Assembly: GCA_964529855.1 (NCBI GenBank)
Contig: CAZGZU010000013.1
Span: 1-20,947, forward strand
DNA: 20,947 nucleotides
Direction: 5' to 3'
From: CAZGZU01 sp964529855
GTDB lineage: Bacteria; Patescibacteriota; Minisyncoccia; Portnoybacterales; UBA2143
How positions within the stretch are numbered: the first letter of the stretch is position 1; every line of letters starts with the position of its first letter. Under the pieces are notes generated by a model. That model searched no databases. It was not told where the DNA came from and saw only the letters and a program-made list of their open reading frames with translations. The position numbers were made by a program, and so were the translations under genes. This document shows positions 7,076 to 13,451 of this stretch, piece after piece.

Positions 7076-7465
7076 TTAAGTTTTTTCAGCCGCCTTCTTA
7101 CGACCGCTGCCCATGGTCCGACGAACATTACCGCGGACTGTCCGGGTATTGGTCTTGGTCTGCTGTCCCCGAGCCGGCAAACCCTTGATATGACGAATCC
7201 CCCGATAACAGCTGATGTCTTTGAGCCGTTTGATATTAAGCATCTTGGCTTGCCTTAATTCTCCTTCTACCTTATGGTCTTTTTCCACCAGTTCTCGCAG
7301 ACGATTAAGTTCCTGGCTGGATAACTTGTTTGTCCGGGTATCAGGATTTATTTTGGCTTTGGATAAAATGCGCTTGCTCAAAGAGCGGCCTATGCCGTAA
7401 ATATAGGTCAAAGCGATTTCTATTCTTTTATCTTCCGGAATATTAATACCGGCTATTCTGGCCAT
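7076..7465 (-). CDS. rpsM: 30S ribosomal protein S13
   Basis: Head protein of the small subunit that contacts the 50S subunit and the P-site tRNA. MARIAGINIPEDKRIEIALTYIYGIG at the N-terminus is diagnostic. The middle has RLKDISCYRGIRHIKGLPARGQQTKTNTRT, and the end is basic (VRRTMGSGRKKAAEKT). The length of 129 residues is normal for the family with a slightly long tail. It sits 9 bases after rpmJ and 5 bases before rpsK in the alpha-operon order. No Shine-Dalgarno sequence is evident before its ATG. Confidence 0.98.
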   Translation of the reverse strand: MARIAGINIPEDKRIEIALTYIYGIGRSLSKRILSKAKINPDTRTNKLSSQELNRLRELVEKDHKVEGELRQAKMLNIKRLKDISCYRGIRHIKGLPARGQQTKTNTRTVRGNVRRTMGSGRKKAAEKT

Positions 7466-7474
7466 AATTTAAAA

Positions 7475-7591
7475 TTAACCCTGCCTCTGCTTATGTTTGG
7501 GATTTTTCTTACAAATAACATAAACCCGACCTTTACGCCGGACAATCTTACAGTGAGCACACATTTTTTTAACAGAGGCACGAACTTTCAT
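7475..7591 (-). CDS. rpmJ: 50S ribosomal protein L36
   Basis: A 38-residue protein. Translation from the ATG at 7591 gives MKVRASVKKMCAHCKIVRRK, then GRVYVICKKNPKHKQRQG and a TAA. The zinc ligands of the classical L36 are present: Cys11, Cys14, Cys27 and His33 (CxxC, then C, then H). It lies between infA and rpsM, its standard position. No Shine-Dalgarno site is seen; a short palindrome lies 17-33 bases upstream of its start. Assignment is secure. Confidence 0.97.
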   Translation of the reverse strand: MKVRASVKKMCAHCKIVRRKGRVYVICKKNPKHKQRQG

Positions 7592-7607
7592 AAAATCATT
7601 AATAAAC

Positions 7608-7624
7608 TCACGAATAATTCGTGA
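7608..7624. repeat. Perfect short palindrome between infA and rpmJ
   Basis: TCACGAAT (7608-7615), one central A, ATTCGTGA (7617-7624). The arms are perfect complements. In RNA a 6-bp stem with a 5-base loop would sit just upstream of rpmJ. It may affect rpmJ translation or act as a protein-binding operator; there is no T run, so it is not a terminator. Confidence 0.45.
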
Positions 7625-7637
7625 TTATATTGATAAA

Positions 7638-7892
7638 TTATTTTGACCGATAAACAATTCTTCCTTTGGTCTGGTCATAAGGACTCATCTCCACTTTGAC
7701 GCGGTCGCCGACCAGCACCCGAATAAAATTCAGGCGCATACGGCCCGAAAGATGAGCCAAAATTTCTCTGCCATCATCCAATCTAACCTTAAAAGTCAGA
7801 TTAGGCAAACTCTCAAAAACCACACCCTCTTGGGTGATTGTTTTTTTGGATTCTTTATCTTGTGGCACTTTTATTTCTGTCTGATTAATCAC
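7638..7892 (-). CDS. infA: Translation initiation factor IF-1
   Basis: OB-fold protein that occupies the A site of the 30S subunit during initiation. The core TQEGVVFESLPNLTFKVRL, then REILAHLSGRMRLNFIRVL, and the end VEMSPYDQTKGRIVYRSK are classic IF-1. No ATG lies near the domain start. A GTG at 7892 is preferred because the promoter -10 box ends 5 bases before it, predicting a leaderless mRNA and an 84-residue protein. A GTG at 7868 (76 residues) is the alternative. The ATG at 7937 lies upstream of the promoter and is unlikely. The extra N-terminal segment INQTEIKVPQDKESKK is longer than in typical IF-1 (about 72 residues). It heads the ribosomal operon. Confidence 0.93.
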   Translation of the reverse strand: MINQTEIKVPQDKESKKTITQEGVVFESLPNLTFKVRLDDGREILAHLSGRMRLNFIRVLVGDRVKVEMSPYDQTKGRIVYRSK

Positions 7893-7897
7893 TTTTG

Positions 7898-7925
7898 ATT
7901 GTATCACACTAAGAAAATATGTCAA
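7898..7925 (-). promoter_or_regulatory. Promoter of the infA-to-rpsI operon, predicted leaderless
   Basis: On the minus strand a perfect TTGACA (7920-7925), a 16-base spacer, then TACAAT (7898-7903) preceded by TGA, giving an extended -10. The start codon GTG at 7892 lies 5 bases beyond the -10 box, where transcription should begin, so IF-1 would be translated from a leaderless GTG mRNA. This is the strongest promoter match in the window, as expected for a nine-gene ribosomal operon. Confidence 0.75.
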
Positions 7926-7954
7926 CAAAACCCCCATTACTCGTCCAGCGGCCG

Positions 7955-7970
7955 CCTGCCCGTAGACAGG
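7955..7970. repeat. GC-rich hairpin with UNCG-type tetraloop
   Basis: CCTGCC (7955-7960), CGTA, GACAGG (7965-7970). Read on the minus strand the hairpin is CCTGTC-TACG-GGCAGG, a stem closed by C(UACG)G, one of the very stable UNCG loops. It lies in a locally GC-rich gap between the 8015-9850 gene and the infA promoter. There is no T tract right after it, so it is not a standard terminator; it may be a repeat or a weak transcription stop. Confidence 0.4.
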
Positions 7971-8014
7971 ACAAACAGACCAGAGGCGAGCCTTGAGGGC
8001 TTGATTTCAAAAAA

Positions 8015-9850
8015 TTATTCTCCTGTTTCAATAATTATCTCTATTTTCTTTTCCTGGCTGGGTATTTTTTTGACCCAAAACGGCCAGAAACTTACCTTGG
8101 CTTTCTCAATTTCCTCTTGATTGGCTAAATATTTTCTCACTTCCACCTCGCTTTGTCCGACCAACTCCTGTTTCAGGGACTGAATATCTATTTGCCAAGC
8201 CACTTCTTCTTCAACCTTTAAAGACAAAAGAGCTTCGCCTTTTACCCAATCTATCACCGGCTCGTCCCAGCTAATCTGCTGCGTTTCCGAAAGCGGCACT
8301 TTGTTGTCGGAAACTTGAGAAATCAAATTCAAATCCACCAGATTCTTCAAATCCTCTTCCTTATAAAGCAGGACCTGGGTCAGCGCCTTCATCTCTATGG
8401 TAAATTTATCCGTTTTAGTGCCCGGTTCAATAGTGGAAATAGTAGTTATTTCTTCCTTAAGCCCCCCTTCCATTATTTTCAAATCATCGGGAATCTGTTC
8501 CTCCAGAGCTTGTCTAAGTTCATTCTTTAATTCTTCAATTAACCCCTCCTCTGCTTTGTCAACGTCTTCAGTTGAAGCCACCTTTACCTTGCCCGTTAAG
8601 CCGCCGGACATCGGCGCCTTGGACTGGCCGTAAAAGCCGACAAACTTGGGCGTTCCCTTAAAGCCGGGAATGGTAAAATCTGTCGGCTCAATATTGTAAT
8701 CTTCCCCTGCCTCGTCAGCCACTACCTCCACTTCAATGCTGCTGGGAATAATTTGGGCCTGTTCCACTTTGGCTCCCGGAATGGTCACGCTTTCCATTAT
8801 CCTGAAAATTTTACCTTCCGGCGATTCAAAACGGGTGGTTGCCACCAGGGTCTGCGGACTGGAGCTGTATTCGTTATAGACAGTAATGAATCCCCGGGCT
8901 TTCTCGTTTATTTCCTTTTCTCCGGTGGCCAAAAATTCTCCGCTTTTCGTCTTTTTCACTTCTACTGCCTGAAGGGGAATCTTGTTCAAATTTTCATCTA
9001 TCTGCGAGACGCCCATTGAGCCCAGCACTGATAAATCAAAATTTACTTTTTCGGTTTTCGGCCAGAGAGTTATTTCAGTGGTTGGCAGAACCAAATAACC
9101 GACTAGCCCAGCTATCAAAAAAGCTGCCACAATGAAAATTATAAAAAACTTAGGCCATCTTGAAGAAGCCGGTACCTCTCTGACCATCGGAGCAGCTTGC
9201 TGCCTGGCAATCGGTTCCAACTCAACCGGTTTAGCGGGTCTGGCTGCTGGCTCTATTCTTTCCGGTGATTTTTTCCTTAAAAACTGTCGCCGGAAAAACT
9301 TAACTTTAACATCCTTGTCCGGATTAACAATATCAACCATTTTTTTCCTCGGCTCTTTAAAACGCAGACCGGACAAGGAAGGACTCTTTTTATGAATGGG
9401 CACGGGCTGCGAGTCAGACGAGGAGGAATCCTTTTCAACTTTTCCTCCTGCTTTGGCTAAAACCGCCTGCGGCTGAACAGACTCCTTTTCTGATTCCAAC
9501 TTTTTTACCAGCAGGCCAATCATATCTTCCCTGTCTTCTGCTTCTTCTTGTTCTTGTTCTTTTTCTTCTTCTTGTTCCTGCTGAACTGATTCCCCAGGCA
9601 AATCCTTTTCTTTTTTAACGACAAAACCTACTCGCTCAGCCATTTCAGCGCCTAAATCATCTGAAACAATCAGGGCAACTTGCTTATTAAGATTATCAAT
9701 TTCCCGCTTGAGCAGCTTTAAATTAATTGAACTTTGCCAGATTTGAGCGCCTGAAGGCACAACCAAATCAACCTGCTCGCTGCCGGTCTGGATAAGCCGG
9801 TCAACCACTGAAATAATCTCTTCATTTGGTTCAATGTAAATGGTTTTCAT
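8015..9850 (-). CDS. Single-pass membrane protein with baseplate-J-like extracytoplasmic region
   Basis: 611 residues. An N-terminal cytoplasmic alpha/beta domain (about 1-80, VDLVVPSGAQIWQSSINLKLLKRE) is followed by a Glu/Gln-rich low-complexity segment (about 87-109) and a basic, disordered linker (about 120-230). One TM helix (about 235-255, FFIIFIVAAFLIAGLVGYLVL) and then a long exported region complete it. Residues about 318-415 (ARGFITVYNEYSSSPQTLVA, VTIPGAKVEQAQI, EDYNIEPTDFTIPG) resemble the baseplate-J/gp47-like beta domain, a family label often given to such proteins in Patescibacteria; this is recognition by eye. The ATG has AAGGA 6 bases upstream. It follows the FtsA/PilM-like gene by 10 bases, so the two are probably one operon and may act together at the membrane. 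The role is unknown; a pilus or surface structure is possible. Confidence 0.8.
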   Translation of the reverse strand: MKTIYIEPNEEIISVVDRLIQTGSEQVDLVVPSGAQIWQSSINLKLLKREIDNLNKQVALIVSDDLGAEMAERVGFVVKKEKDLPGESVQQEQEEEKEQEQEEAEDREDMIGLLVKKLESEKESVQPQAVLAKAGGKVEKDSSSSDSQPVPIHKKSPSLSGLRFKEPRKKMVDIVNPDKDVKVKFFRRQFLRKKSPERIEPAARPAKPVELEPIARQQAAPMVREVPASSRWPKFFIIFIVAAFLIAGLVGYLVLPTTEITLWPKTEKVNFDLSVLGSMGVSQIDENLNKIPLQAVEVKKTKSGEFLATGEKEINEKARGFITVYNEYSSSPQTLVATTRFESPEGKIFRIMESVTIPGAKVEQAQIIPSSIEVEVVADEAGEDYNIEPTDFTIPGFKGTPKFVGFYGQSKAPMSGGLTGKVKVASTEDVDKAEEGLIEELKNELRQALEEQIPDDLKIMEGGLKEEITTISTIEPGTKTDKFTIEMKALTQVLLYKEEDLKNLVDLNLISQVSDNKVPLSETQQISWDEPVIDWVKGEALLSLKVEEEVAWQIDIQSLKQELVGQSEVEVRKYLANQEEIEKAKVSFWPFWVKKIPSQEKKIEIIIETGE

Positions 9851-9860
9851 ATAAAATCCT

Positions 9861-11165
9861 TCAACGCATTATTCTAACCAAACGGCGCAAAATAGCCGGC
9901 AAGACCTTTTGTTCATCAGTAGCTATTTCTAAAGTCAAACCAGCCAAAGCCAGCGGGGTGATATTTTCGGCTCCTTCTAAAATGCCGGTCTGGTCAATAA
10001 TATTATTAATCTGCTTGGATTTGATAAAAGCCACCTGTGGAGGTTGGCTGAAAGGAAACTTGTTCAGCCACCGGTTCTGGACTTCTTCTCTTTTTAAAAT
10101 GTTTTTAATGCCCGGTAATAAACTCCCTCCGCCGCAAAGCAAAATCAATGGCGGGAAGTATTCGGCTTGATTAAATTCTTCCAAAACCAACTCTACTCCG
10201 TTAAGCCAAACCTCCACGTCTTTTTTGAAAATTTCCCTAATCTTTCTTTGAACCCCTTGGCTTAATTGCTGCTGGGCATGCCTTATCTTGAGTTCTTCTG
10301 CTTCAGGCAAATCAAGGTGCAAGCTACTACCCAAACGTTTGGTAAAGGCCTGGCCGGCCAAAGATAAACTCTTAATGCCTTCCACTCTGCTCTGACGGAC
10401 CAAAGCAATGTCAGTCGTCCCGCCGCCGATGTCAATGAAGATGGCGCCGGCTGACGGATTAAAACCGGAGGACCTGCTCAAAGCATAGGGCTCGGCGGCA
10501 ATGGAAAGCAGGTCTAAATCCAGCTTGTCGGCAATGCTTTCCAAGGCCCGCAAATGCACCAAAGGAGCATAAACGTTAAAAATATCCAGAAAAAATTCCC
10601 GGCCCTGAAAACCCAAAGGATTGGTCACCTGATAACTGTCAATGCGCACTTCCGTAATCAAGGCATTAATCGGTTTGATTTCTACTTCCGGACGACAGGT
10701 CTCTTCAGCTAACTGACGGCGCATCCGGTCAAAGGCCTTCCATTGAACCTTTTGAATGACATTCTGCAGCTCGGCCAAATCAATCTGCTTCTCCGGTTCA
10801 TCCCGCTGACAAACAAAATTAGTCGTTATTCCCTTAATGAATTCTCCGGCAATGCCGATAACCGCCCTTTTGGGCTTAAGATGAGCCATCTGGGCTGCCT
10901 GATTAATGGCTTTTTGACAGGTAAGAACTACCCCGTCAATATCAGCCACCACTCCGGCCAACATATGACCGGGCGCCTGCCGCTGCCGGCCAACTCCCAG
11001 AATCAAACCCTGTTCCTGCTCTGTTTCTTTATCCAATAGATTCTTTTCTATTTTAAAAATCAGGGCCTTAACAAACTCCGTGCCAATATCCAAAGCCAGC
11101 AGATATTTTTTCTTGGATTTGGTTCTTTTCCCCAGTAAAGGGAAAAAATTTGCCCAGCGTCCCAT
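9861..11165 (-). CDS. FtsA/PilM-like actin-fold ATPase
   Basis: 434 residues of the FtsA/PilM branch of the actin superfamily. The phosphate-1 loop LALDIGTEFVKALIF is at 23-37. An FtsA-style 1C subdomain entry (ADIDGVVLTCQKAINQAAQM, then AVIGIAGEFIKGITTNF) lies at 74-117, the phosphate-2 loop GAIFIDIGGGTTDIALV at 240-256, and the adenosine motif LILLCGGGSLLPGI at 340-353. The C-terminus (PAILRRLVRIMR) looks like a membrane-binding amphipathic helix, as in FtsA. FtsA tethers FtsZ to the membrane; PilM couples to PilN in type IV pili. The neighbour is a single-pass membrane protein and no ftsZ or pil genes are visible, so a PilM-like partnership is as plausible as cell division. The gene heads a two-gene operon with an apparently leaderless promoter. 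Confidence 0.85.
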   Translation of the reverse strand: MGRWANFFPLLGKRTKSKKKYLLALDIGTEFVKALIFKIEKNLLDKETEQEQGLILGVGRQRQAPGHMLAGVVADIDGVVLTCQKAINQAAQMAHLKPKRAVIGIAGEFIKGITTNFVCQRDEPEKQIDLAELQNVIQKVQWKAFDRMRRQLAEETCRPEVEIKPINALITEVRIDSYQVTNPLGFQGREFFLDIFNVYAPLVHLRALESIADKLDLDLLSIAAEPYALSRSSGFNPSAGAIFIDIGGGTTDIALVRQSRVEGIKSLSLAGQAFTKRLGSSLHLDLPEAEELKIRHAQQQLSQGVQRKIREIFKKDVEVWLNGVELVLEEFNQAEYFPPLILLCGGGSLLPGIKNILKREEVQNRWLNKFPFSQPPQVAFIKSKQINNIIDQTGILEGAENITPLALAGLTLEIATDEQKVLPAILRRLVRIMR

Positions 11166-11172
11166 TATCCAT

Positions 11173-11201
11173 ATTTTACAATAAATCCCCTAACAGGGCA
11201 A
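11173..11201 (-). promoter_or_regulatory. Promoter of the FtsA-like gene, predicted leaderless
   Basis: On the minus strand TTGCCC (11196-11201), 17-base spacer, TAAAAT (11173-11178). Seven bases after the -10 box comes the ATG at 11165, so the expected +1 is the A just before the ATG. No Shine-Dalgarno sequence is present. An alternative extended -10 (TGGTATGAT) lies further upstream but lacks a recognisable -35. Confidence 0.6.
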
Positions 11202-11254
11202 ACAATAATTATCCATATCATACCATAATCCAGCCAAATTTCCATTATGGGAAA

Positions 11255-11284
11255 TAAAAAGGACGCTTCATTCGCTAAAGCGTT
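11255..11284 (-). terminator. Intrinsic terminator after alaS
   Basis: On the minus strand a stem of ACGCTT and AAGCGT (11278-11283 with 11263-11268) encloses a 9-base loop and is followed shortly by a run of five T (complement of 11256-11260). The stem is short (6 bp plus flanking pairs around a mismatch), so strength is moderate. It separates alaS from the FtsA-like promoter. Confidence 0.65.
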
Positions 11285-11310
11285 CTAAGGATAAAAAATC
11301 GTCAAGCAGA

Positions 11311-13080
11311 TTATTCCAAAACCGCCTTAATACGGCGGATACCGGCGCTGCTGGATTGTTCCTTGATAATTTTGAAATGGCCCAGTTGACCGGTCCGCTC
11401 AACGTGAGGACCCCCGCAAATCTCTTTACTGAAAATATCATCGCCCTGGCCAATTGTATAAACCTTAACCTTTTCTCCATACTTTGACTCAAAAACTCCC
11501 ATGGCTCCCTGTTTTTTGGCTTCCTCTAAACTCATCTCCTGACAGCTGACCGGCAAATCTTTCTTAATTGCCTCATTGACCAGTTTTTCTACTTCTTCTT
11601 TCTGTTCATCAGTCAGTTTTTCACCATGAGAAAAATCAAAACGTAAACGCTCGGCTGTAATATTACTGCCCTTTTGAACAACCTGCTTGCCCAAAACCTT
11701 GCGCAAAGCAGCCAATAATAAATGGGCAGCCGTATGTAATTTTTTGGTTTCCTCGCCAGTATCAGCCAAACCGCCTTTGAATTTCCCGGCTGAAGCAGTT
11801 CTTGATAATTCCTGATGTTTTTCAAGTTCTTTTTTAAATTCTGCTTCATCAATGGCTATGCCTTTTTCTTTGGCTAATTCTCTGGTCATCTCAATGGGAA
11901 AACCATAGGTCTGATAAAGATTAAAAGCATCAGCTCCGCTAACTTTATCGCCTAATTTGCTGAACTGACGGAGTCCTTTTTCTAATGTTTTTTTGAACTT
12001 GGCCTCTTCTTCATCTAAATTGTTTAAAATAAATTCCCTGTTTTTTCCCAGTTCAGGATAAACATCCTTGTAATCTCCAATGGCCACCTCAGCGACCTGT
12101 TTGGTCCATAATTCACCTTTAATCTCCAGCTGTCGGCCGTATCTGATGGCTCGCCTGATTAAACGACGGATAACATAACCCTGGTCAAGATTAGAAGGAA
12201 CTATGCCCTTATCATCACCCATAATAAAGGCAACTGCTTTAAGATGGTCAGCGATGATTCTCATGCCCCGGGTAATTTCCGCTGACTGCTCATATTTTTT
12301 GCCGGACAATTCTTCAATCTTTTTAATTTGATTAACAAATAATTCTGTTTGGTAATCATCATCCAGTTTATTCATTACGGCTAAAGTCCGTTCCAGGCCC
12401 ATGCCCGTATCAACATTTTTCTGCTTTAATGACTCAAATTTCCCCCCGGCTGTCTTATTATACTCCATAAAAACATCGTTCCAAATTTCTACCCAGGTTT
12501 TATCCTGGGGGTCAAATTTTTCCGGAGCCGGCCTGTTGTCATCATTCCAATAAAATATCTCTGTATCCGGCCCGCAAGGTCCGCTCTGACCAGCCAGTCC
12601 CCACCAATTATCGTCTTTGCCTAATTTGGCAATCCTTGATTCGGGAATGCCCAGGCTCTTCCAGATATTAATGGAATCCTGGTCTAAAGAAGCATCCCGG
12701 TCGCCTTTGAAAACCGAAACAGCCAAACGTTCAATTGGCAGATTCAAATGCCTGGTTAAAAATTCCAGACTCCATTCAATCGCCTCTTGTTTAAAATAGT
12801 CGCCCAAAGACCAGTTGCCCAGCATTTCAAAAAAAGTATGGTGATAAGCATCGCCTACCTCGTCAATATCAGTTGTCCGGATACATTTCTGAACACTGGT
12901 CAAACGACTGCCCTGGGGATGCTTTTCTCCCATTAAATAAGGCACCAGTGGATGCATGCCGGCTGAAATAAACAAGGCAGTGGGGTCATTTTCCGGAATC
13001 AAAGAAGCGCTGGGTATGACAGCGTGTTCTTTTGATTTGAAAAAATCTAAAAATTTTTGACGAATTTCTTTAGACGTCAT
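11311..13080 (-). CDS. alaS: Alanyl-tRNA synthetase, compact form without C-terminal domain
   Basis: Class II synthetase charging tRNA-Ala. The aminoacylation domain (about 1-430) is intact: SVQKCIRTTDIDEVGDAYHH and FFEMLGNWSLGDYFKQEA, GQSGPCGPDTEIFYW, motif 3 DTGMGLERTLAVMN, and IRRLIRRAIRYG. The editing domain keeps its zinc motifs HTAAH (449-453) and CGGPH (555-559) and ends GIRRIKAVLE. At 589 residues it lacks the C-Ala domain (E. coli 700-876). It also lacks roughly 115 residues just before the editing site, where the barrel subdomain normally lies; GKFKGGLAD runs straight into TKKLHTAAH. The clean joints and motifs argue for a natural compact enzyme, not a broken gene. It is the last gene of its cluster, with repeat copy A upstream and a terminator downstream. 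No Shine-Dalgarno site is seen. Confidence 0.96.
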   Translation of the reverse strand: MTSKEIRQKFLDFFKSKEHAVIPSASLIPENDPTALFISAGMHPLVPYLMGEKHPQGSRLTSVQKCIRTTDIDEVGDAYHHTFFEMLGNWSLGDYFKQEAIEWSLEFLTRHLNLPIERLAVSVFKGDRDASLDQDSINIWKSLGIPESRIAKLGKDDNWWGLAGQSGPCGPDTEIFYWNDDNRPAPEKFDPQDKTWVEIWNDVFMEYNKTAGGKFESLKQKNVDTGMGLERTLAVMNKLDDDYQTELFVNQIKKIEELSGKKYEQSAEITRGMRIIADHLKAVAFIMGDDKGIVPSNLDQGYVIRRLIRRAIRYGRQLEIKGELWTKQVAEVAIGDYKDVYPELGKNREFILNNLDEEEAKFKKTLEKGLRQFSKLGDKVSGADAFNLYQTYGFPIEMTRELAKEKGIAIDEAEFKKELEKHQELSRTASAGKFKGGLADTGEETKKLHTAAHLLLAALRKVLGKQVVQKGSNITAERLRFDFSHGEKLTDEQKEEVEKLVNEAIKKDLPVSCQEMSLEEAKKQGAMGVFESKYGEKVKVYTIGQGDDIFSKEICGGPHVERTGQLGHFKIIKEQSSSAGIRRIKAVLE

Positions 13081-13095
13081 AGTTTCAAGAGGTTT

Positions 13096-13155
13096 TAAGG
13101 CCGGGCCTCAAAACATACGACCTAAATTAAGGTTAGGTTTTGAGACCCGCCCTTA
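13096..13155. repeat. Palindromic intergenic repeat, copy A (upstream of alaS)
   Basis: A 60-base near-palindrome: TAAGGCCGGGCCTCAAAAC (13096-13114) against GTTTTGAGACCCGCCCTTA (13137-13155), 19-base arms with two imperfect positions. An inner ACCT/AGGT stem lies around 13120-13133. The left 39 bases recur at 16553-16590 with one substitution and one indel. It sits in the gap between the small membrane protein and alaS. No T run follows on the minus strand. It fits a small non-autonomous dispersed repeat or an mRNA hairpin. Confidence 0.75.
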
Positions 13156-13169
13156 GTTTTATCCTTACT

Positions 13170-13424
13170 TTACTCCTCTGGCGAACTGACAAAACGATTG
13201 TAAAGCCAGCCAAAAATTCCTGCGCAAATAAAGCCGCTAACAAAACCATAGGCCAAGCCAATAAGCGCTCCCGCATAGCTGATTGAATAACCGATAAAGA
13301 ACTGCTCCAAAAGTATTAAAGTTTCGCCGCCGCCCCGCATAAGCACCCAGACAGTCATTATGAAAATAGCTAAACCCCAGATAATACCATTAGCCAAGGC
13401 AAAAGCCTTTACATCTAATTTCAT
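13170..13424 (-). CDS. Small three-TM membrane protein (holin-annotated-type family)
   Basis: 84 residues from the ATG at 13424, chosen over an ATG at 13445 because the Shine-Dalgarno AGGGGGTG lies 8 bases before the inner ATG and inside the longer reading. Three hydrophobic segments are seen at about 8-28 (ALANGIIWGLAIFIMTVWVLM), 38-58 (LEQFFIGYSISYAGALIGLAY) and 60-75 (FVSGFICAGIFGWLYN). The opening KLDVKAFALANGIIWG and the closing GFVSGFICAGIFGWLYN recall a family of tiny membrane proteins found in many uncultured bacteria and sometimes labelled bacteriophage holin; this is from memory. There are no other phage genes nearby, so a lysis role is doubtful. It follows the ATPase gene by 27 bases and precedes alaS. 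Confidence 0.72.
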   Translation of the reverse strand: MKLDVKAFALANGIIWGLAIFIMTVWVLMRGGGETLILLEQFFIGYSISYAGALIGLAYGFVSGFICAGIFGWLYNRFVSSPEE

Positions 13425-13451
13425 TTTTTTTTCACCCCCTTTCAAATTAGA

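Noticed and set aside
7893..7937. IF-1 start at the ATG at 7937
   Set aside because: This ATG lies upstream of the -35 box of the operon promoter, so it would not be in the mRNA; the added residues are unlike IF-1.
13170..13424. Prophage remnant based on a holin-like small protein
   Set aside because: No other phage gene, attachment site or integrase is seen; small membrane proteins of this kind are often labelled holin without evidence.
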